Counted from the first letter of the stretch, positions 27,242-35,632 are shown. The stretch is DNA of 64,000 bases from Arsenophonus nilaparvatae (GCF_000757905.1 NZ_JRLH01000003.1), one strand, 5' to 3'. A program made the numbers and translations. Notes: generated by a model from the letters alone, not told the origin.

Positions 27242-27272
27242 AAAAGAGCCATAAAGATAGGGCTCTTTTATT
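27242..27272 (+). terminator. Intrinsic terminator
   Basis: AAAAGAGCC pairs with GGCTCTTTT and continues into TTATT, 12 bases after the orphan fragment. Confidence 0.75.
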
Positions 27273-27578
27273 ATGAGTATCATGATATTGCTTACAAATT
27301 AGCTACCCATTAGGTATTAGTACATTAATTAATTGCGGTTTAATAATATACCTCGCCACTGTTTCATGACTAACAAATGTGGTGCTGCAATTGACATTTT
27401 GGCATTGATTATAGTTTTCTTTGGTTTCGTTGGTGATGATGTATCGGTGAGATTATAATTTTCCCAATATAACCGCTTTTAAGATATTTATACTTTTGGG
27501 AAAGTGATTACGTACGCATGGGTTTTTAGTGTTTAAGATTTTGTTTTGTAAAAACACAAGTCATAGAGGTTAGTTGGG

Positions 27579-27662
27579 ATGGAACAATTAGAGTTACCTC
27601 TTATCTCGCGAGAGGAAAATAATGAACTTGATGCTATTTTAATAAAAATTTTATCCTCATAA
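27579..27662 (+). CDS. Possible 27-aa peptide
   Basis: A short acidic frame, MEQLELPLISREENNELDAI and seven more residues, with AGAGG ten bases upstream. It lies 108 bases before the effector kinase gene in an otherwise empty 500-base stretch. It may be the N-terminus of a lost gene rather than a functional peptide. Confidence 0.2.
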   Translation: MEQLELPLISREENNELDAILIKILSS

Positions 27663-27770
27663 GATTTAGTTCACATTTTAAATGCTTTGTTTGCAAATTT
27701 TATTTAACTAAAGAGAAACATTTAATAATATTCTGAATAATAAAAAAATAACAATATTTATGGTGAATAT

Positions 27771-28373
27771 ATGTTCAATAAAGTATTAAGTGTTTTTCAT
27801 CACAATAAGTTCAGTGTATCTGCTGCATTATCGGAAAAAAACGATATAGAAAATAAAAATATTAAACTAGGAAAGCTAATTGGAGAGGGAATTGAGGGGA
27901 AAATATATCGAGATGCTAATAATAAAAATTTTATATTAAAGAAATTATATGCTGATGATATCCATTACATAGAATCTTTCGCTAGAGAAGAAGTGAACTG
28001 TTTTAATAAATATTATGGAGAAGGCTCTGCGGCCTTATTAGAAAGTAAGGGTACATTTTACATTAGAATGTATAAAATACCAGGGGTACCACTTAGTAGC
28101 ATTAATGACAACATATTTCCACCCACTGCGCAGGAGCGCTTTCGACATATGATCTGCGATTTAGGTGATAAGGGAATAATGCATGATGATTTAAATTTTA
28201 AAAATATTCTATATGATATAGAAAGCAACACATTTTATCCAATAGACTTTTCTAACCGATATGAAGAGTATCACAGTGGAAATAATGCGATCAAAGATTC
28301 AATAAATAATAGTTCACAAATGAGATATAGTTGGGCACTTGAGCATATTATTGAAAATACCTACAAACCATAA
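27771..28373 (+). CDS. OspG/NleH-like type III effector kinase
   Basis: A 200-residue minimal kinase closely resembling Shigella OspG (196 aa), a type III-secreted kinase that binds ubiquitin-E2 conjugates and damps NF-kB signalling. Visible elements: glycine loop GKLIGEGIEGKIY (35-47), ATP lysine Lys57 (FILKKLY), YIRMYKIPGVPLSSI (OspG: YLRMLRVPGTPLSDI), catalytic HDDLNFKNILYD (Asp140, Asn145) and metal Asp159 in PIDFSNRYEEYH. Like OspG it has no activation segment or C-lobe beyond that. Residues 1-30 are Ser/Asn-rich, as expected for a type III signal. It sits alone between phage remnants, with no chaperone or secretion genes nearby. Secretion route and target are inference. Confidence 0.85.
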   Translation: MFNKVLSVFHHNKFSVSAALSEKNDIENKNIKLGKLIGEGIEGKIYRDANNKNFILKKLYADDIHYIESFAREEVNCFNKYYGEGSAALLESKGTFYIRMYKIPGVPLSSINDNIFPPTAQERFRHMICDLGDKGIMHDDLNFKNILYDIESNTFYPIDFSNRYEEYHSGNNAIKDSINNSSQMRYSWALEHIIENTYKP

Positions 28374-28562
28374 AGATTGTAGCAATTTAGTGCTGATAGA
28401 TATGGTATAAAAACTGTTGAATCGAATTTGAGTTATTACATCTTCCATAGCTCAAAAAATCTGATAAGTAACAGAAGCAGCAAGTCTGGAAAGGCTTACG
28501 GTCATCGATTGGAAGAAAATTAAATATTATCATACTAAAATTATCGTTTTGCCTTTGAGGGA

Positions 28563-29123
28563 ATGAGTCAAACTCTGTCTGATTTTCTGCTGACCGGCAA
28601 AGCCAACTTCGCTAATTTTACCAAATCGGTACTTGAAATGATTGTCAAAATGATGACCCAAATGGCAATTTTAAAAGCGATGGAATCAGCCTTTGGTGGA
28701 ACTGGTTTTGGCAGTTTTTTAGGTCTTAAGGGGCATGCATCTGGTGGCTATACTGGTGATGGTAATAAATACGATATTGGTGGTTATGTTCACAAGGGTG
28801 AATTTGTATTTACCAAGGAAGCTACTAGCCGCCTTGGCGTAGCTAATCTCTATCACTTAATGAATAACACAAAAAAAGGTTATGCGACCGGTGGTTATGT
28901 TGGCCCTGCAGCAACCCCGATGTATGGCATGCAGCCGGTCGCAGGGGGTGCTACGGTAGTATTATCCGGTGACATCAATATCAATGGCGGTCAACAGCAA
29001 CAGCTTCCATCAACTAATTCAGCCGCTATCAAGAAAGAGCTCTTTCAGGTTGTTGAGGAAGGTGTAACCAGATTGCTGCGAAACCCGGCTTCTTATCTCA
29101 GTAGAGAAATCAAAGGAAAATAA
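28563..29123 (+). pseudogene. C-terminal fragment of phage tail tape-measure protein
   Basis: A 186-residue piece matching the end of lambda gpH-type tape-measure proteins: a helical part (FANFTKSVLEMIVKMMTQMA), a Gly-rich linker, then GGYTGDGNKYDIGGYVHKGE and FVFTKEATSRLG. Real tape-measure proteins have 700 or more residues, so the N-terminal body is lost. ATG 28563 is an internal Met rather than a true start. It marks a decayed prophage together with the terminase and tail-fibre remnants. Confidence 0.8.
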
Positions 29124-29257
29124 TATTATTAAAGCAGCTAATAGATATGGCTATTAAAAATAGATGATTACAAAAATTGAATGGGTATTTTTGTTAGTTC
29201 TATTTTGAGCCTCTCATTATGTTAATATAAGTAAAATTTACATGTGAGGATGACAAA

Positions 29258-29629
29258 ATGAATAAAGTAATCACTGCATTACTAGCCGTATCAGTAATTA
29301 TTATATCTACTAGTACGTTGGCGACAGAAAGAAATCTTACCAAGAAAGAAAAAGCAAAATTAACTAACTTAGTAAAAGATAAGTTAAACGATCCTGATAG
29401 TGTGAAGATCAAATTTGGAAAGATGGTTGTAAATAAAAATAATATCTATTGTGGAATGGTGAATGCAAAAAATGTATTTGGCGGTTATGTCGGATTTATG
29501 CCATTTATAGCATCAATATCTGAGCCTATTGGTGGATATGATTTAAGCACGGTTATTTCTATAGCGGATGATAAATATGGATACGAAGCTATAGTTACTC
29601 AATGTACACAATATGGTTATTCGTTATAA
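29258..29629 (+). CDS. Small exported protein of a phage-associated family
   Basis: A 123-residue protein with a signal peptide (about residues 1-22, ending LATE). The mature part contains LVKDKLNDPDSVKIKFGKM, then a region with YCGMVNAKNVFGGYVGFMPF and a C-terminal Cys. I recognise this layout (a DPDS helix, then CG-VNAKN-GGYVGF) from small periplasmic proteins common near prophages in enterics, with no assigned role. Two Cys may form a disulfide. TGAGGAT precedes the ATG. Confidence 0.65.
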   Translation: MNKVITALLAVSVIIISTSTLATERNLTKKEKAKLTNLVKDKLNDPDSVKIKFGKMVVNKNNIYCGMVNAKNVFGGYVGFMPFIASISEPIGGYDLSTVISIADDKYGYEAIVTQCTQYGYSL

Positions 29630-29732
29630 TTAGATTATCTGATGTTGTTAAAAAGCTCTTTTAGAGGCTTATATCCTATCTATCTTCTTCTATCACTTGA
29701 CGGACATTTTTTAAAAATCATTGCGCCACAGA

Positions 29733-29752
29733 TATAATAATGTACAATTGTA
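29733..29752 (+). promoter_or_regulatory. relBE promoter and operator
   Basis: A TATAAT -10 element (29733-29738) is followed by the perfect palindrome TACAATTGTA (29743-29752), 31 bases before the antitoxin start. RelB-type antitoxins bind such palindromes to repress their own operon. Confidence 0.5.
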
Positions 29753-29782
29753 ATACAAATGTCATTACATTATGGTGATATT

Positions 29783-30037
29783 ATGAGCACAATTCAAATA
29801 AGAGTGGATGAAGAACTGAAAAAAAATGCCTACCGTGCATTTGATAAAATGAATCTTTCCCCTTCTGATGCGATGAGGCTTTTTTTACGCTATGTGGTAG
29901 AAAATGAAAAACTGCCGTTCACAGAAGTATCGGTATTGATCGCAGAGCAAGATGAAGATAAGGACATTTTGGATGTAGTACGTGAACGTCTAAAGCACCC
30001 AGCTAAACGAGTCCGGGTAAACCTTGATGAAATTTAG
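29783..30037 (+). CDS. relB: RelB/DinJ-family antitoxin
   Basis: An 84-residue ribbon-helix-helix antitoxin. The N-terminal STIQIRVDEELKKNAYRAFD gives the RHH strand and helix, followed by MNLSPSDAMRLFLRYVV, both typical of RelB/DinJ; the C-terminal part wraps the toxin. GGTGAT lies before ATG 29783; an in-frame ATG at 29759 would add eight residues and lacks a ribosome site. It overlaps the toxin gene by 11 bases, the usual coupling in this family. Confidence 0.9.
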   Translation: MSTIQIRVDEELKKNAYRAFDKMNLSPSDAMRLFLRYVVENEKLPFTEVSVLIAEQDEDKDILDVVRERLKHPAKRVRVNLDEI

Positions 30038-30320
30038 TATAGCATTCGATGAGCGTGCGCTAAAAGAATGGCAAAAGCTGGATATAAATATTCGCGAGCA
30101 GTTTAAAAAGAAGTTAAGGAAGTTACAAGATAATCCCCATATCGAATCAGCCCAATTACATGGTGAATTAGCGGGATGCTTTAAAATAAAACTCCGCTCA
30201 TCGGGCTACCGTCTGGTCTACCAGGTGATAGACGAAGAAATTGTGATATGGGTGATAGCAATTGCTAAACGCGAAAAATCAACAGCTTATAAATCAGCTA
30301 CTGGTCGTATAACGCGATGA
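30027..30320 (+). CDS. relE: RelE-family mRNA interferase toxin
   Basis: A 97-residue RelE/ParE-fold toxin. RelE-like blocks are clear: FSIAFDERALKEWQKLD, the Lys-rich helix QFKKKLRKLQDNPH, LAGCFKIKLRSSGYRLVYQV and VIAIAKREKSTAY. RelE toxins cut mRNA in the ribosomal A site; the basic residues and the Arg/Tyr near the end needed for this (KREKSTAY) are present. It follows the relB antitoxin with an 11-base overlap. Both genes look intact, unlike their phage-remnant neighbours. Confidence 0.9.
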   Translation: MKFSIAFDERALKEWQKLDINIREQFKKKLRKLQDNPHIESAQLHGELAGCFKIKLRSSGYRLVYQVIDEEIVIWVIAIAKREKSTAYKSATGRITR

Positions 30321-30674
30321 GCTGTGGTGTTGTCATTTAATCGTTTCTATCTGGATAGTTTTTTTATTGGCTTTTTATATTTTAAAGTAATGCTTTTAGA
30401 GACTAACTATTTTTCAGTCGAACAAAAATTGGCATGGCTCGCGATAAAAATCACCGATGGAAGGTCTAGGAGTCATTCAAAAAAAATAAACCGTTGTTTA
30501 AAATTAAATAATTTTCCTAAAACCCGCCTCGTGCGGGTTTTTCTTTTACAGGTACTGATATGGCGATGGTTACAGTCAGGTTGCTGCTGACGGCATTAAT
30601 TCCGAGACACAATCATGGCCATTCTTATATCATCATTAAAGCAACATTGATCTCCTCATTGCTTTGGATGCATA
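30321..30674. other. Gene-free stretch with phage terminator
   Basis: No intact gene. The short frame after the terminator (about 30559-30720) starts like a small phage protein but has no recognisable body. The left part matches no family. Confidence 0.35.
30521..30546 (+). terminator. Intrinsic terminator, phage type
   Basis: AACCCGC pairs with GCGGGTT around CTCGT and is followed by TTTTTCTTTT. Confidence 0.8.
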
Positions 30675-30776
30675 TTAACCACAAGGTTCTGTCGGTATTG
30701 ATTTTTGTGCGAAAGCATAAGGAGAAATAATTTCCAAAAAAGACACAATAGTCATTATTTTTAATAATGACTTCAT
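30675..30776 (-). CDS. Tiny secreted peptide, 33 aa, MKSLLK leader
   Basis: A 33-residue frame with a complete signal peptide (MKSLLKIMTIVSFLEIIS..., cleavage after YAFA) leaving only about ten mature residues (QKSIPTEPCG). GGAGG lies before the ATG. Leader, upstream sequence and position make it a paralogue of the genes at 31141-31398 and 31785-31982, so it may be a truncated copy whose mature domain was lost rather than a functional peptide. A single Cys near the end is notable. Confidence 0.4.
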   Translation of the reverse strand: MKSLLKIMTIVSFLEIISPYAFAQKSIPTEPCG

Positions 30777-30850
30777 AATTGATCCTCCGGCAGTAAATAA
30801 TAATTATTATTAGTATTCATACTTATCATTAACAATTCAACAGCATTAAT

Positions 30851-30920
30851 GTAAATGCAACAAAATGCCACAAATAGAATTTTTTTAATTTTTTATATAA
30901 TTTTTCACATAGTTGCTGTT
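30851..30920. repeat. Upstream block of the MKSLLK-type genes, copy 1
   Basis: A 70-base block (CACAAATAGAATTTTTTTAA, then TTTTTTATATAATTTTTCACA) repeated at 31470-31534 and 32056-32126, each time upstream of one minus-strand secreted-protein gene. It shows the three genes arose by tandem duplication and share a promoter region. Confidence 0.65.
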
Positions 30921-30994
30921 AAAAAACATTTAATAGATATCAAACATTAGTTTTCTTAAAAATAGATATAGAGAAAAGGAATAGGCACTGATAG

Positions 30995-31072
30995 ATGATT
31001 ATAAAAATAATTGCAACTATTATCAAAAAGATATTTAAGTTAATAAGTGGTAATTGGGAAGATGTTCAATAA
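30995..31072 (+). CDS. Possible 25-aa amphipathic peptide
   Basis: The frame MIIKIIATIIKKIFKLISGN plus five residues forms an amphipathic basic helix. AAAAGGA lies upstream at rather long spacing, and a hairpin follows at 31094. Such small helical peptides occur as type I toxins, leader peptides or membrane-active peptides; nothing here decides between these or a chance frame. Confidence 0.25.
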   Translation: MIIKIIATIIKKIFKLISGNWEDVQ

Positions 31073-31093
31073 AACGGTAGTAGATTGGTAATT

Positions 31094-31119
31094 AACCTCT
31101 TTTTAAGTTTGAAGAGGTT
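31094..31119. terminator. Hairpin between convergent small genes
   Basis: AACCTCTT pairs with AAGAGGTT around a 10-base loop, followed on the plus strand by a T-rich stretch. A similar hairpin lies at 31748-31771 past the next paralogue's 3' end. Confidence 0.55.
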
Positions 31120-31140
31120 ATTGATTTATTTTTTAGTGCA

Positions 31141-31398
31141 TTAATTATTATATGAGTCCAGTGGCATTTGTAGAATTTTTTCAGATCTTTGATGAGGCGT
31201 TGTTGGCATACATAGTATTTTATCTGTATCTACTTGAAGACATTTTTTGCCGCTTTCTTCCCACCAATTGGGATTCCCTGCAGCTAATTGCTCTTTATAA
31301 AACTGTTCATAGCGTTCTGCGGTGGTTTCATTAGCAATAGATATTGAACAAAACCCTATAAAGAAAGTTGCAATAAGAATTGTAAATAATGATTTCAT
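31141..31398 (-). CDS. Small secreted protein, 85 aa, MKSLLK leader
   Basis: An unrecognised exported protein. The signal peptide (MKSLFTILIATFFIGFCSIS, cleavage near SIA|NE) is followed by a charged, helical mature part of about 62 residues with two Cys (KKCLQVDTDKILCMP), probably a disulfide hairpin. The leader is nearly the same as in the genes at 31785-31982, 30675-30776 and 3799-4763, whereas the mature parts differ. A ribosome site (AAAGGGTG) precedes the start. Its upstream region is one of three repeat copies. A role outside the cell is likely but unknown. Confidence 0.55.
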   Translation of the reverse strand: MKSLFTILIATFFIGFCSISIANETTAERYEQFYKEQLAAGNPNWWEESGKKCLQVDTDKILCMPTTPHQRSEKILQMPLDSYNN

Positions 31399-31469
31399 AA
31401 TTCACCCTTTCAATAAATAAAAACAGTAACAATATCAATTATTATTATTAACAAGTAAATGATATTTTT

Positions 31470-31534
31470 GTAAATGAAATAAAACGTTATAAATGGACTT
31501 TTTTTAATTTTTTATATAAGCCTTCACACCAATT
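31470..31534. repeat. Upstream block of the MKSLLK-type genes, copy 2
   Basis: A diverged copy of the block at 30851-30920, upstream of the 85-residue secreted protein. Confidence 0.6.
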
Positions 31535-31563
31535 GAATTTAATTGTCATCAGTAGATATCAAT

Positions 31564-31707
31564 ATGGATGACGGAACACTCGCTCAATTGGCGCCTGACG
31601 CTAGGCGAAATTATCTCCGTCTCAGACGCCAACTCGAAACCTTAGAAGCGCAGTATTTGGGGTTAAGAGAAAGGGTGAGGGAGGTTTATAAGCAACAGAG
31701 TAAGTAA
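31564..31707 (+). pseudogene. Rz C-terminal fragment, second copy
   Basis: A 47-codon frame with LAPDARRNYLRLRRQLETLE and AQYLGLRERVREVYKQ, closely matching the last 35 residues of the Rz protein at 1000-1452. The membrane anchor and coiled coil are missing. It indicates that a second lambdoid lysis module once stood here. Confidence 0.75.
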
Positions 31708-31784
31708 TTGTCTAAATGAATCAAAGGCTGAAGTCACTTTGAGATTAACCTTTTCATATTAAGAAGAGGTATGCTTTGTTTTGA

Positions 31785-31982
31785 TTATTTATTTTCTATA
31801 ATATCCATACAGTATGGAATCTCTTTTCCATTTGTGTCATAAGAGGGACAACAGTAACGACCGGGTTTGAAAGTACAACCAGGATATAATTTTTCACGTT
31901 CCTCTTCTACTGTACCTGCAATAGAAAAATAACTAAACCCTAAAAGCGACACAATAGCTATTGTTTTGAATAATGATTTCAT
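31785..31982 (-). CDS. Small secreted Cys-rich protein, 65 aa, MKSLLK leader
   Basis: An unrecognised exported protein. The leader MKSLFKTIAIVSLLGFSYFS is cleaved near SIA|GT. The mature part is about 42 residues with four Cys (CTFKPGRYCC and IPYCMD), a density typical of disulfide-stabilised extracellular peptides. GGAGGA lies before the ATG. It shares leader and upstream block with its two neighbours. An envelope or host-directed role is possible; no family is known to me. Confidence 0.55.
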   Translation of the reverse strand: MKSLFKTIAIVSLLGFSYFSIAGTVEEEREKLYPGCTFKPGRYCCPSYDTNGKEIPYCMDIIENK

Positions 31983-32055
31983 GCTTTATCCTCCAAAGAT
32001 AACTAAAAATTGTTATTAATGATACCTCTTTTAATTAACATTTAAATTACATTTA

Positions 32056-32135
32056 TGTAAATACAACAAAATATCACAAATAGAATTTTTTTAATTTTTT
32101 ATATAATTTTTCACACAGTTGGTGTGAAAAATTAT
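32056..32135. repeat. Upstream block, copy 3, with 14-bp inverted repeat
   Basis: The third copy of the block (32056-32126). Its end forms a perfect 14-bp inverted repeat, ATAATTTTTCACAC (32103-32116) with its complement at 32122-32135, around AGTTG. The other copies carry the left arm only. Confidence 0.6.
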
Positions 32136-32182
32136 CCTCTACAAATTAAACAAAAACTTTCCATTTACGCCAGATTAAAAAC

Positions 32183-32206
32183 ACCACCTACGGGTGGTTT
32201 TTGTTT
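32183..32206 (+). terminator. Short terminator before the terminase genes
   Basis: ACCACC pairs with GGTGGT around TACG and is followed by TTTTGTTTT, ending 16 bases before the terminase start. Confidence 0.6.
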
Positions 32207-32221
32207 TATGAGGAAATAAAA

Positions 32222-32788
32222 ATGGCACTCACAGACAAACAGGCAGCATTTTGTCGCGAGTACCTGATTGATTTAAATGCGACACAAGCTGCTATCAGAG
32301 CCGGTTACAGTGAAAAAACAGCTAAAGATATTGCCGCTGAGAACCTATCAAAACCCAACATTCAAAATCGAATTCAGCAATTGATAAATAGCCGCAATGA
32401 ACGTCTGGATGTTGATGCGGACTATGTTCTAAAACGCCTTGTTAGTATTGACCAAATGGACATTCTTGATATTTTGACGGATAAAGGTGATTTAAAACCT
32501 GTCAAAGAATGGCCAAAAGTCTGGCGCACTACCTTAAATGGTTTAGATATTATGGCCATTTCATCGGCGGAAGATACAACTGAGGCGCTACTAAAGAAAA
32601 TTAAGTGGCCAGACAAAATTAAAAACCTGGAGTTACTTGGTAAGCATATCTCAGTTATGGCATTTAAAGAGCAGATTGCGCAAAAAATAGAAGCGACCTG
32701 TAACATTATGCCAGTCCCGGCATGTGACAGTGTCGATGATTGGGAAAAAGTCGCTCAGCAACAACAAAGTGAGGCATTAGGTGGATGA
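32222..32788 (+). CDS. Phage terminase small subunit
   Basis: A 188-residue DNA-packaging protein of the Terminase_2 type. The N-terminal helix-turn-helix region is typical: LTDKQAAFCREYLIDLNATQ, AAIRAGYSEKTAKDIAAENL and a following IQNRIQQLI. The small subunit recognises phage DNA and hands it to the large ATPase. GAGGAA lies seven bases before ATG 32222. It overlaps the large-subunit start by 4 bases (ATGA). The gene looks intact, but its partner is truncated, so it is probably a relic. Confidence 0.9.
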   Translation: MALTDKQAAFCREYLIDLNATQAAIRAGYSEKTAKDIAAENLSKPNIQNRIQQLINSRNERLDVDADYVLKRLVSIDQMDILDILTDKGDLKPVKEWPKVWRTTLNGLDIMAISSAEDTTEALLKKIKWPDKIKNLELLGKHISVMAFKEQIAQKIEATCNIMPVPACDSVDDWEKVAQQQQSEALGG

Positions 32789-33177
32789 ATTACAACCTAG
32801 TGTGGAAACCTTTGCCGAGTTCTCAATCGTTATCGCTAAGTTGTCCTTGCAACGAGATACTGTATGAAGGCACGCGAGGCCCCGGTAAGACTGCTGCCCA
32901 GTTAGCGCGATTCAGGCGTAATGTCGGTATCGGTTACGGTACATTCTGGCGAGGTATTATATTCGATACTGAATATAAAAATCTGGCTGATATTATTACT
33001 CAGTCAAAGCGTATATACCGCCTGTTTAAAGATGGAGCGCGGTTTCTGGCCTCTGCTTCAGAATTAAGATGGGTATGGCCAACGGGTGAAGAGTTACTTT
33101 TTCGGTTTGGCAAAGAAGTCGATGATTATTGGGATTACCATGGGCAAGAATTCCCCTTTATTGGCTTTAACGAATGA
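32785..33177 (+). pseudogene. Phage terminase large subunit, N-terminal fragment
   Basis: Only 130 residues of the packaging ATPase remain. The Walker A loop is intact (YEGTRGPGKTAAQLARF), and the fragment ends at FPFIGFNE, in the Walker B neighbourhood, with TGA TAG. Intact large subunits continue with about 300 more residues including the nuclease domain. No later part is seen downstream, so the prophage is non-functional here. Confidence 0.85.
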
Positions 33178-33516
33178 TAGCCACAGTAAATAATCTATTA
33201 CGGATAATTATATGTTATTAAATATGTTATTGGTTCGTGTGATAGTAATTTTTTAGTGGGTAGTAGATAGGTTTGTGTTTAGTTATTTATCGGAGTAAAG
33301 GAATAATTCAATAAAAATATTGTTGTACAAAATCAAAAATATTAAGTTGTGTGTGTTTCGCTAAATTATATACAAAATAATAAATAGATGATTTTTGTTT
33401 TATTAAAAGTCATTAGATCAAAAAAATTAGAGAGTTATATCACTATTTATGAACAATCAAAATAAAAATTCGTTAGAAATGAAATAGTAAAAAGCCGTAC
33501 AGCTTTTGTATGACTT
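33178..33516. other. Gene-free stretch
   Basis: AT-rich sequence after the truncated terminase; no gene, RNA or strong hairpin is seen. Confidence 0.4.
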
Positions 33517-34287
33517 TTATGAAACGTTGCTATTTTCAACCTGTTTATATATTTTCGCATCAAACCATGAAACTTGTGTTATTTCTTTTAATGGCAGGAT
33601 AATACTGGTATCTGCATTATTCAGGTCAACATATTCATTTTTTAAAACTATATTGAGATCATCTTTATGTCTGTATCCTGAGAGAATAGGTAAAATAGAA
33701 ATATATTGATTAGGACCTTCTTTTTCGTTAGGTTCTCCTAATGCATTGATAATCCCTATGTATATTTTTTTGTTCTGTAATGTAATCATGATCTGGCGTC
33801 TATCAACTAGAGAGTCGAAGAACATTTCTTCCATAGGATTATCTTTGGTTAGTTCTTGGCGCATTCTTAACATTACTATGTTTTCGTAGTCGATATCAGA
33901 TTCATCTATTTTTATATGCAGAAAATAATTATAAATTTTTGCCCTGTATATAACTATTTTTTTTGCAGCTTTAGCCCAAACATAGGCCACAATTATTGAT
34001 CCTATTCATAAGAGAATAATCCAAGCAATGATTCTTTCACTTCCAGCTTCTTTAATATTTAAATTCAATTGTTCTTTTATAAACATTACAGGATGAAACG
34101 ATGGATATATCCATTTAATTAAATAAGCAAAGAATATTGTCCAAATAAAGCACCATAAGCCTAGTGTAGCTGCTTTCATGTAAAGTAACTGACCATCATG
34201 ACGATGAAGCCTATAGTAATGGGTAGGGTGTTGAGTTAAAACAATATACCCACTTACTAATAAAGGAATAATTAGTAAGGCAAGCAC
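33517..34287 (-). pseudogene. Membrane protein gene interrupted by in-frame TGA
   Basis: Two consecutive pieces in the same frame, separated by one TGA (34006-34008). The first (GTG 34287) encodes an N-terminal membrane helix (LALLIIPLLVSGYIVLT), a basic loop with HPTHYYRLHRHDGQLLY, a second helix near residues 40-62 and ends AWIILL. The second resumes IGSIIVAYVWAKAAKK and continues as a soluble domain of about 150 residues to 33517. The intact protein would be about 256 residues. No function is recognised. The overlapping 72-residue gene upstream forms an operon with it. TGA could be a decay mutation or inefficiently read. Confidence 0.6.
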
Positions 34288-34295
34288 CTATGTTC

Positions 34296-34514
34296 CTATT
34301 TTATTTTTTTGTTTTCATTAGAGATAATTTCATGGGCGTCTGCACGCATCGATTTTACTTTGTCAGAGGAGGCTAAATCTTGTTTTGAAACAATAATAGC
34401 CCCACGACCAATGACCTCAACACTTTTGGTTTGAGAGGTTCTTAGTCTTTCAGATAACTTCCTTTCTTTTTCGATAGCATCTTTGCCTAACAATTTTACA
34501 AATATATTAGTCAT
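34296..34514 (-). CDS. Small hypothetical protein, 72 aa
   Basis: Not recognised. It starts MTNIFVKLLGKDAIEKERKL, is highly charged and probably helical, with a short beta-like segment (VEVIGRGAIIVS). GAAGGAGGGAAG precedes the ATG at 34514, a very strong ribosome site. It ends eight bases before the membrane-protein gene, so the two form an operon. It may be a phage or mobile-element accessory gene. Confidence 0.5.
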   Translation of the reverse strand: MTNIFVKLLGKDAIEKERKLSERLRTSQTKSVEVIGRGAIIVSKQDLASSDKVKSMRADAHEIISNENKKIK

Positions 34515-35017
34515 AGTCTTCCCTCCTTCATTGCAAATAATCTTGCATACTCCTTTAATATCAGCATATTTGATGATTGAGTATCTTTCAAGCACTAATA
34601 ATGCGTTTACGTTACCAGCTAATCCAGTAATTTTTCTTAAAAATAAATTATAAATTATGAAAAGTAATATATGGTATCAAATTTTTATTCAATTTAGAGG
34701 ATATTGTGAATATTTGCTATAATGGCATTAATTAAGTTTATCATTTTACTTCAATATTTTGATAAAATTGATTTTTTTGCTAATTATGTTGTGTTTTTGT
34801 TATGCATTATCTTGTTACAATTGACTATCTTATCATTACTAATGGTATTTTTTTATAAGGCTATATTTTATATTTACCCTAGCTCCCCCATCTAACCCCC
34901 CATTTCTACAATTATTGCCAGAACTTTGAGGCGCGCCGATGGCGCTTTTTAAAAGCTCCTGGTCCTCGCTATCAGGGACTTTCTTTACCAGTCAGTTTTT
35001 TCGGCAACGGGTTTTGA
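34515..35017. other. Mostly gene-free stretch
   Basis: No gene recognised. The part from about 34920 is GC-richer and belongs to the phage fragment that follows. Confidence 0.35.
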
Positions 35018-35314
35018 TTATATCGGCGGAGGGGTAAGTTGGGCATAAATGCCGACCACTTTTTGCACTTCTTCATTGTAAGTGTTGAGTTGGTCGTGGG
35101 TTTGGTAGGCAACGCGAAGAGTTTGTTGATTGCGTGGGGTACAGGGGCCGCCATGAGCCTTGATATAAGCAGCAAAATCGCCTTCATCGGCCGCTTTTCT
35201 GACCTGTTCCGTGATTTCGCCTAATTTGTCGGCAACGGGTACGCTTCTTAAACGACGACATTCGCGGTAAACGCCTTTTGACGGCAGTTTGTAAAAGTGA
35301 AATTGTGGAATACG
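35018..35314 (-). pseudogene. Phage replication protein (P2 gpA-like) C-terminal fragment
   Basis: A minus-strand open frame without start: RIPQFHFYKLPSKGVYR, then VADKLGEITEQVRKAADEGD, FAAYIKAHGGPCTPRN and TYNEEVQKVVGIYAQL. This resembles the C-terminal part of P2-type replication gene A endonucleases. A stop lies immediately before it, so only about 98 residues remain. The sequence is GC-richer than its surroundings, consistent with recent phage origin. The assignment rests on memory of the family and is moderate. Confidence 0.5.
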
Positions 35315-35449
35315 TCAGGTAGTTGCCCAAGTGGTCACGGTGGCGGCCATCTCAGTCAGCGGTTTGCCGGTTTCAAAGTCAACATCACCGTCCAACGCGC
35401 AACCAGCGATATTTTTAGCGATATATTTGGCAATATAACCGACTGCACC

Positions 35450-35632
35450 GCCTTACATCGTCAGCACAACTATTTGCCAGAAGATTTTCAACACTGGCGA
35501 GTTAAAGAGATTATTAACCGAAAACTAATTTATTATACTGGTGGTGAGCCGGGTGACATTCCGATGTTGATTTGGCTAGATGTTAGGCTGGCGATGCCAC
35601 CGGTTACGGTGTGGCATCAGAGGCAGAATTGA
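35450..35632 (+). pseudogene. Tail-fibre 3' end, cassette edge 2
   Basis: The frame ends EIINRKLIYYTGGEPGDIP and LIWLDVRLAMPPVTVWHQRQ, the same C-terminal ending as the tail-fibre fragment at 23064. It directly precedes the 150-residue gene at 35923. The upstream part joins the replication-protein fragment, so this is a chimeric junction. Confidence 0.6.

Noticed and set aside
23720..34008. In-frame TGA codons considered as selenocysteine sites
   Set aside because: No SECIS-like hairpin follows either TGA, and the codon in the paralogues of copy A is Lys, not Cys.
34972..35187. 71-codon minus-strand frame with its own ATG
   Set aside because: It is a shadow of the replication-protein fragment, which reads better in the adjacent frame.
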